This document shows positions 30,020 to 34,585 of a stretch of 34,585 nucleotides of DNA, in pieces. Each line of letters opens with the position of its first letter. Position 1 is the stretch's first letter. The position numbers and the translations under genes were made by a program. The notes beneath the pieces were generated by a model. The model worked only from the letters and a program-made list of their open reading frames with translations. It made no database searches and was not told where the DNA came from. The stretch comes from Microcaldota archaeon (GTDB lineage Archaea > Micrarchaeota > Micrarchaeia > Micrarchaeales > CABMGC01). The stretch spans positions 1-34,585 of the forward strand of contig JAJZNA010000010.1 in the NCBI GenBank assembly GCA_021848065.1, read 5' to 3'.

Positions 30020-30703
30020 CTACACCAAGTTCTTTGTAATTGCACTTCCTTTCGTAAAGTTATTGAGCTTCTCGAAAAACTCCCCCTGCAATCCTGCAGG
30101 GAATTCCAATACGGCTTTCAATGAGCCGTTTGACTGCCATTCTTCAGATTTCAGCCCATATTGCTTCATGAGGCCGTAGCATCTGTTTGCGAATTCTGCA
30201 GGTATCACTACCTCCAGCTTAGCAGTAGCGAATTTAATTGGTAGGATAACATTTATCTTCTTTACTACTGCATCCACTTGCTCGTTTGGGCTCTTGAAAA
30301 CATCGATCTGGACCTTTGCCGTCTGCATCGCGTTCTCTATCCTCTGGAGAGGGTGTGGAGCGCTGGTCCTGGGATCTATAGAATTCCTGGCTATTATGGT
30401 AGCCACCTGCTTCCTCTTCTCCTCTGCCATCCTGTTTTTCTGTTCTGTGGTGAGCGGCACGGTACCATGCTTAAGTATGGTTTCCGCTATCTTGGAGATG
30501 TCAGTGGTGCCGAATGTCTTCTTTATCTTTTCCTGGCTAGGTCGCTCCCCTTTGTTGGCATTTGTGAAGAGTTCCTCGGCCTGGAGAGGCAGCATTGGAT
30601 TGCTTATCTTGCCGGTTATGTAGTCGTAGGCAAGGTCTGCATCTACGAAAATCTCGAATTCGTCCCCGTTTGAACTGTATTTTGCTATTACTGTCTTGGA
30701 CAT
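30020..30703 (-). CDS. sbds: Ribosome maturation protein SBDS (Sdo1 homologue)
   Basis: The 227-aa protein matches archaeal SBDS: an N-terminal FYSH domain (KYSSNGDEFEIFVDADLAYDYITG), a helical middle domain (ILKHGTVPLTTEQKNRMAEEKRKQ), and a C-terminal ferredoxin-like domain. The signature of LTTEQR-type residues and HPL near the domain border is present (APHPLQRIENAM). It releases an anti-association factor from the large ribosomal subunit. It follows psmA and precedes rrp4, the normal archaeal order. Confidence 0.95.
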   Translation of the reverse strand: MSKTVIAKYSSNGDEFEIFVDADLAYDYITGKISNPMLPLQAEELFTNANKGERPSQEKIKKTFGTTDISKIAETILKHGTVPLTTEQKNRMAEEKRKQVATIIARNSIDPRTSAPHPLQRIENAMQTAKVQIDVFKSPNEQVDAVVKKINVILPIKFATAKLEVVIPAEFANRCYGLMKQYGLKSEEWQSNGSLKAVLEFPAGLQGEFFEKLNNFTKGSAITKNLV

Positions 30704-30717
30704 CTGATCATCGGCAC

Positions 30718-31413
30718 TTACAGACGTGACTTGATCTTGTCTGGTGTGAGCAGCGTGAAGGGCTTTCCGTCCTGGATGTAGCCTATGTCAACAGTCTCCT
30801 CTGTGAGAGGCGTTTCGCTGACCTTCTTTATTATCTTTACTCCAAGCGCTATCGCATCATCGAGCTCCATGTTGTCCTTATACTCTTTCATGAGTATTTC
30901 TGTGGCCATCTTCTTCCCGCTCCCTATTGCATCCGCCTTGTAGCCAAGGAAAGATGCTCCAGGCTCTATCTCGTAGAGGCGTGGCTGGTTGTCTATTCCG
31001 CCCAGCAGAAGGGATACGGCATACGGCCTAAGGCCGCCGTACTGTGTTGCCTGCATCATGTATGCAGATATCTGCTTTGAAAGGGATTCAACAGACTTGA
31101 CGTCATCAAAAAGAAGCTTGTGGTTCTGTGCAGAGCTTCGTGCAGTGTCGATTATATGAAGTCCGTCTGCCACCATTCCGCTGTAGGTTGCCCCGATGTG
31201 GGAATCCACCCTGAATACCTTCTGTATCGTAGATGGTACTGCAAGCGGCTCGTTTATGTTCTTGTGTGCAACGAAGACCACACAGTCAGTGCCTATTAGG
31301 CCTACTGAAGTCGCACCCTTCCTTACCGCCTCCTTTGCGTACTCTACCTGGAAGAGTCTTCCGTCAGGATTGAACATCACTCCCCTGTCATAAGCTTGCA
31401 CATTTGGGTACAT
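30718..31413 (-). CDS. psmA: Proteasome alpha subunit
   Basis: This 231-aa protein forms the outer ring of the 20S proteasome. The N-terminal gate region YDRGVMFNPDGRLFQVEYAKEAV is the classic proteasome-alpha signature, followed by GATSVGLIGTDCVVFVAHK. Length is normal. The ATG at 31413 (MYPNVQAYDRG) is chosen because the longer frame adds 45 residues of unrelated, low-quality sequence. It leads the superoperon. A TATA-like stretch (TTTAATTATA, minus reading, 31456-31465) lies about 45 nt upstream. Confidence 0.96.
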   Translation of the reverse strand: MYPNVQAYDRGVMFNPDGRLFQVEYAKEAVRKGATSVGLIGTDCVVFVAHKNINEPLAVPSTIQKVFRVDSHIGATYSGMVADGLHIIDTARSSAQNHKLLFDDVKSVESLSKQISAYMMQATQYGGLRPYAVSLLLGGIDNQPRLYEIEPGASFLGYKADAIGSGKKMATEILMKEYKDNMELDDAIALGVKIIKKVSETPLTEETVDIGYIQDGKPFTLLTPDKIKSRL

Positions 31414-31455
31414 ATAATTACACCATATAATTAGAAGTAATTCATATTTGCTGCT

Positions 31456-31465
31456 TATAATTAAA
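31456..31465 (-). promoter_or_regulatory. Promoter element of the psmA-exosome superoperon
   Basis: Read on the minus strand as TTTAATTATA, 43-52 nt before the psmA ATG, predicting a leader of about 15-20 nt. The remaining intergenic stretch to 31613 holds a second AT-rich block, GTTAATAATTT (31563-31573), suited to the divergent Mrp-family gene. Confidence 0.45.
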
Positions 31466-31613
31466 TACTTTTGCTTTGGCGGTAATTCGGGCGCATAATA
31501 CCGCACCATGCCATTTCTGGGCCTTGCTTCATGGTACCTTATTTCCATCCCGCCCAGGCTGAAGTTAATAATTTGCTAGGTGAATTATAGCTTGCTTTTT
31601 ATTAGGTGAATCA

Positions 31614-32408
31614 ATGCAGAACGAAATTTCAGGCACGCAGCCAGCAGGAGTAATGCATCCATCAATACTGAAGGTCATAGAACAGAAGAAGGCGCTTAAG
31701 GAAAAGCTTGCGAACATAAAGCACAAGATAGGCGTATACAGCGCGAAGGGAGGAGTGGGCAAGACCACGGTATCAGTAAACCTTGCCTACACGCTTCATT
31801 CAATGGGGTATAAGGTTGGCTTGCTGGATGTTGATGTGGACTGCCCAAACGTGCCGATGTTCCTTGGCATAAGCGGCACTTTTTCTGACGAATATCCACT
31901 GCGGCCCGTAGAAAAGGACGGAATAAAGGTACTGTCCACAGCCATGTTCGTTGACGATGTCAAGAAGCCCATAATATGGAGAGGGCCCATGATAGGCAAG
32001 ATGGTTAGGGAGTTTTTCGAGAATGCGGAGTGGGGTGACCTGGATTATCTCATAATGGACCTCCCCCCAGGCACGAGCGATGCCCCGCTTTCTATCATAC
32101 AGCTCCTGGACCTTGACGGTTTCGTGCTTGTGACTACGCCGCAGCACATATCTGCAGTTAATGCGATAAGGTCGGGGATGATGGCAAAAAGGCTCGGAGT
32201 GGCGCTCCTGGGGGTTGTGGAGACTATGTCGGATGGCAGCCCGAAAGGAGGGAAGGAAGTTGCGGATACCATGGGATGTGAGATAATAGGGCTCGTAGGG
32301 AATAACAGGAGATTTGGGGAGCTTAGCGATATGGGGCTGGTTCCAGTCAAGGAAGACGAGAGAATAAGGGAAGAGTTTATAAGTATAGCAAAGAAAATAA
32401 CAGGTTGA
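31614..32408 (+). CDS. Mrp/NBP35-family P-loop ATPase lacking the CxxC motif
   Basis: The 264-aa protein is a clear Mrp/ApbC homologue: deviant Walker A SAKGGVGKTT (43-52), LLDVDVDCPNVPMFLG (usual: DxDxxGPS), the IIWRGPMIGKMVREFF segment, and LDYLIMDLPPGTSDAPLSI (Walker B/switch II). These proteins carry and transfer Fe-S clusters through a C-terminal CxxC. In this sequence the region where it is expected reads VETMSDGSPKGGKEVADTMG with no CxxC; the only nearby Cys is in MGCE. It may therefore have another role or another way of binding a cluster. The AGGTGA ribosome-binding sequence before the ATG is clear. cdc6 follows 13 nt later. Confidence 0.85.
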   Translation: MQNEISGTQPAGVMHPSILKVIEQKKALKEKLANIKHKIGVYSAKGGVGKTTVSVNLAYTLHSMGYKVGLLDVDVDCPNVPMFLGISGTFSDEYPLRPVEKDGIKVLSTAMFVDDVKKPIIWRGPMIGKMVREFFENAEWGDLDYLIMDLPPGTSDAPLSIIQLLDLDGFVLVTTPQHISAVNAIRSGMMAKRLGVALLGVVETMSDGSPKGGKEVADTMGCEIIGLVGNNRRFGELSDMGLVPVKEDERIREEFISIAKKITG

Positions 32409-32421
32409 GGGGAGTGATAGC

Positions 32422-33648
32422 TTGGCGGAGCTTTTTGATGATATATTCAAGGAGTCAAAACTATTCGCTGACAGGGAGGTGCTCTCGCCGCATTACATAC
32501 CCCACGACCTTCTTTTCAGGGATCGCCAGATACAGGAGATAGCAAAGTACCTTACCCCTTCACTCAAGGGGGAGCGCGGCAGGAACATCTTCGTATACGG
32601 CAAGACAGGCACCGGAAAGACCTCATGCATAAAGAACGTGCTGGACAGGATAAAGGGGCTCCCAATATCCAAAGCCATGGTGTCTTACATAAACTGCAGG
32701 ATATACAATTCCAGATACAGGGTTCTGCACAAGATAGTCAGTGACTATCTGCCCATATACGCAAAGCGCGGATACGGAATAGTGGACATATACGAGAAGA
32801 TAATAAACTGGATCGAGGAGGACGGAAAGATACTCATAGTGGTATTGGACGAGATTGATGTTGTAAAAGACCTTGACGACCTGATATACACACTCACAAG
32901 GGCGAACAGCGACATAAAGTCTGGGGGGATAACGATAGTTGGTGTGTCCAACAAGGTATCGTTCAAGGACGAATTGGACCCAAGGAGCCTCTCTACGCTC
33001 TATGAGAATGAGCTGGTATTCCCGCCATACAACTCAAACGAGCTTGCGTCCATACTCAAGGACAGGGTGGATAAGGGATTCAAGAAGGATAAGATAGAGC
33101 CAGCTGCGGTGAGCCTGGCGGCAGCTTTGGCGGCCAAGGAGAGCGGAGATGCAAGGCTGGCGCTCAAGATAATATCGAAGGCAGGAGAGCTTGCTGAAGA
33201 GCGCGGGGCCGACATGGTTATGGCATCCCATGTTACTGAAGCTGCGAAGTATGCTGAAGAGGACATAGCATACGAGCTCATAAACACTCTGCCCGAACAC
33301 CAAAGGCTTATAGTGTACGCGATAGCACTACTGTCGATACAGGGCAGCAGATACAAGAGGCTCAGTGATGGTGGCGACTCGTACCTCTTCAGCGGTGACA
33401 TATACGACAAGTACGTGGCAGTATCCAACTCCCTGCAAAAGGAACCCAAGAGCTCGAGATGGTACAGAAAATATATATCAGACCTTGACATGCAAGGCAT
33501 AATAACATCTTACGAATCTGGGAAAGGCATACGCGGTCACACGAAGCTCATAAAGCTGGCATACACTCCTGAAAAGATAAAGTCGACGATAGAGAAGGCG
33601 CTTTACAAGGAGATGGGAGTCGACAAGGAGATCGCTGGCAGCCAGTGA
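32422..33648 (+). CDS. cdc6: Orc1/Cdc6 replication initiator
   Basis: The 408-aa AAA+ protein recognises replication origins and loads MCM. Walker A is GKTGTGKT (60-67), Walker B VVLDEID (140-146; D143 and E144), sensor 1 is near VGVSNKV, and the sensor 2 Arg lies in SGDARLALKI. A winged-helix DNA-binding domain occupies about 300-400. The start is TTG, supported by GGGGAGTGAT seven bases upstream. It overlaps no gene and lies in a row with the Mrp-family gene and mre11. No origin-like repeats are visible close by; flanking gaps are only a few bases. Confidence 0.94.
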   Translation: MAELFDDIFKESKLFADREVLSPHYIPHDLLFRDRQIQEIAKYLTPSLKGERGRNIFVYGKTGTGKTSCIKNVLDRIKGLPISKAMVSYINCRIYNSRYRVLHKIVSDYLPIYAKRGYGIVDIYEKIINWIEEDGKILIVVLDEIDVVKDLDDLIYTLTRANSDIKSGGITIVGVSNKVSFKDELDPRSLSTLYENELVFPPYNSNELASILKDRVDKGFKKDKIEPAAVSLAAALAAKESGDARLALKIISKAGELAEERGADMVMASHVTEAAKYAEEDIAYELINTLPEHQRLIVYAIALLSIQGSRYKRLSDGGDSYLFSGDIYDKYVAVSNSLQKEPKSSRWYRKYISDLDMQGIITSYESGKGIRGHTKLIKLAYTPEKIKSTIEKALYKEMGVDKEIAGSQ

Positions 33649-33652
33649 TTCG

Positions 33653-34585
33653 ATGAGGATAGCCATACTTTCCGATTTCCACTTGGGCTATGATAGATTC
33701 AGGGAGGACGCATTCAGGCAGGCGCAGGAAGCCCTCGCAAGGGCTGCCTCTGGTGCAGACGCGCTAATCATACCGGGAGACATATTCGACAACAGGACGC
33801 CGAAGCCAGATGTCATAGCCGAGGCAATAAACCTGTTCAGGGATCTTTCAAAGAGGACATGGGGAGCGAAGGTCACTGGTTTTGAAGGCAAGGGGCAGCA
33901 CTACACAGATATTCCAATCATAGCAATACCCGGAACGCATGAGAGAAGGGCACAGGACGCTGCTGACCCAGTAGGCCTTCTAGGCCTTGCAGGGCTTATC
34001 GTAGGCATAAGCAATGCAACAGTGATGCTCGAGAAGGACGGGGAGAGGGTTGCCGTCGTGGGCATTGGAGGCATTGCTGATGAGAGGTTCAAGCAGGTTG
34101 TTGCAGAGTCTGATCCAAGGCCGGTGGAGGGGGCTTTTAGCATATTCATGTTCCACGAATCGGTATACGAGCTTCTTCCTTTTAACGAGAGCTTCATAAA
34201 GCAGGATGAACTTCCCGCAGGATTCGATCTGTACGTGTGCGGCCACATACACAATAGCGTAGATTCGCAAGTGCACGGAAAGAAGTTCCTTATCCCAGGC
34301 AGCACCGTGCTCACCCAGCTAAAGGCAGGGGAGCAGGAGAAAAAGGGTCTCTACATTTATGATACGAAGACAGGTACATATGAATTCATTGGAATAGAGT
34401 CCAGGAGGTTTGTGCTTGTAAAAGTGAAGATGGGAGCAGACACTACGGCATTGGAAGGTGTGGAACGGGAGATGGAAAAAGCCATCGGATCATCAGGGGA
34501 CAGGCCGATAGTAAGGGTTGTGGTAGAGGGGGATTCAACATCGCCAAGGATAGGGATGGAGCTTGGCATGCTGCAGAAGAAGTAT
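33653..34585 (+). CDS. mre11: Mre11 DNA-repair nuclease, 3' end cut by the window
   Basis: The first 311 residues are present and open to the window end. Mre11, with Rad50, processes double-strand breaks. Metal-binding motifs appear in order: SDFHLGYD (D8, H10), IPGDIFDNR (D43), IPGTHERR (H96), FMFHES (H168) and CGHIH (H198, H200). The usual GNH motif reads GTH here; I believe similar forms occur in some archaea, but this should be aligned. The second region (about 230-311) is the capping domain. The ATG follows four bases after the cdc6 stop. rad50 would be expected next, outside the window. Confidence 0.93.
   Translation, partial: MRIAILSDFHLGYDRFREDAFRQAQEALARAASGADALIIPGDIFDNRTPKPDVIAEAINLFRDLSKRTWGAKVTGFEGKGQHYTDIPIIAIPGTHERRAQDAADPVGLLGLAGLIVGISNATVMLEKDGERVAVVGIGGIADERFKQVVAESDPRPVEGAFSIFMFHESVYELLPFNESFIKQDELPAGFDLYVCGHIHNSVDSQVHGKKFLIPGSTVLTQLKAGEQEKKGLYIYDTKTGTYEFIGIESRRFVLVKVKMGADTTALEGVEREMEKAIGSSGDRPIVRVVVEGDSTSPRIGMELGMLQKKY

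Noticed and set aside
31414..31548. Longer proteasome alpha start
   Set aside because: The 45 added residues do not fit the family, and they would cover the likely promoter.
31800..32450. Minus-strand frame of 216 codons
   Set aside because: It is antisense to the Mrp-family ATPase, whose motifs are unmistakable.
32409..33652. Replication origin next to cdc6
   Set aside because: The gaps on both sides of cdc6 are only 4-13 nt, with no room for origin repeats and none seen nearby.
1..34585. CRISPR array or rRNA genes
   Set aside because: No regularly spaced repeats and no rRNA-like stretches were seen on reading the window.

Overview
The window looks archaeal and most resembles a DPANN archaeon of the Micrarchaeota/ARMAN type. 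The archaeal evidence is an exosome-proteasome superoperon (psmA, SBDS, rrp4, rrp41, rrp42, eL43, rpoP), Orc1/Cdc6, Mre11, family B DNA polymerase, SecY, a minimal archaeal histone, a type II methionine aminopeptidase and a class III signal-peptide pilin. TATA boxes often lie 20-31 nt before start codons (leaderless mRNAs), and several starts are GTG or TTG. Coding sequence favours ATA (Ile) and AGG (Arg). A DUF929-type secreted thioredoxin-like protein, typical of acidophilic archaea, and several bacterial-type genes (NrdR, DnaK/GrpE/DnaJ) fit an acidophilic micrarchaeote. The lineage is inferred, since no 16S gene is present.

Layout. 1-1760: an orphan P-loop protein, then an intact IS481-like insertion sequence with 28-bp terminal inverted repeats and a perfect 15-bp target duplication. 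1811-4937: tRNA-His, then a class II ribonucleotide reductase preceded by what looks like a tandem NrdR-box operator, converging on nrdR. 4948-9271 (minus): a pilin-like protein, methionine aminopeptidase, DNA polymerase B and a possible SecB-like protein. 9364-10536: tRNA-Arg, an anchored surface protein and a stand-alone UBP zinc finger. 10546-13855 (minus): a V4R-like protein, SecY and an alpha/beta hydrolase. 13923-17370: an ABC importer made of a fused double permease and an ATPase, an anchored secreted protein, and (opposite strand) an AAA-associated domain protein probably belonging to the importer. 17463-19032 (minus): a CxxC thioredoxin-like surface protein with a CxC membrane protein.

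19181-22235: serine hydroxymethyltransferase converging on an unusual tandem ThyX-like protein, so a methylene-folate supplier sits beside a possible dTMP-forming enzyme. 22427-25903: a winged-helix regulator, GrpE, DnaK and a C-terminally truncated DnaJ, reading as a self-regulated chaperone operon. 26011-27034: histone, an unknown zinc protein and a PRC-barrel protein. 27151-31413 (minus): the exosome-proteasome superoperon, with an unknown 119-aa gene inserted before a 43-aa rpoP. 31614 to the end: a Mrp-family ATPase without its CxxC, Cdc6/Orc1, and an Mre11 gene cut by the window edge.

The most notable points are the NrdR-box operator in front of an archaeal class II RNR, the regulator-led DnaK operon with a shortened DnaJ, the tandem ThyX-like protein whose halves keep complementary parts of the motif, the CxxC/CxC redox pair, and the unknown gene in the exosome operon. 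No CRISPR array, rRNA gene or clear replication origin was seen.
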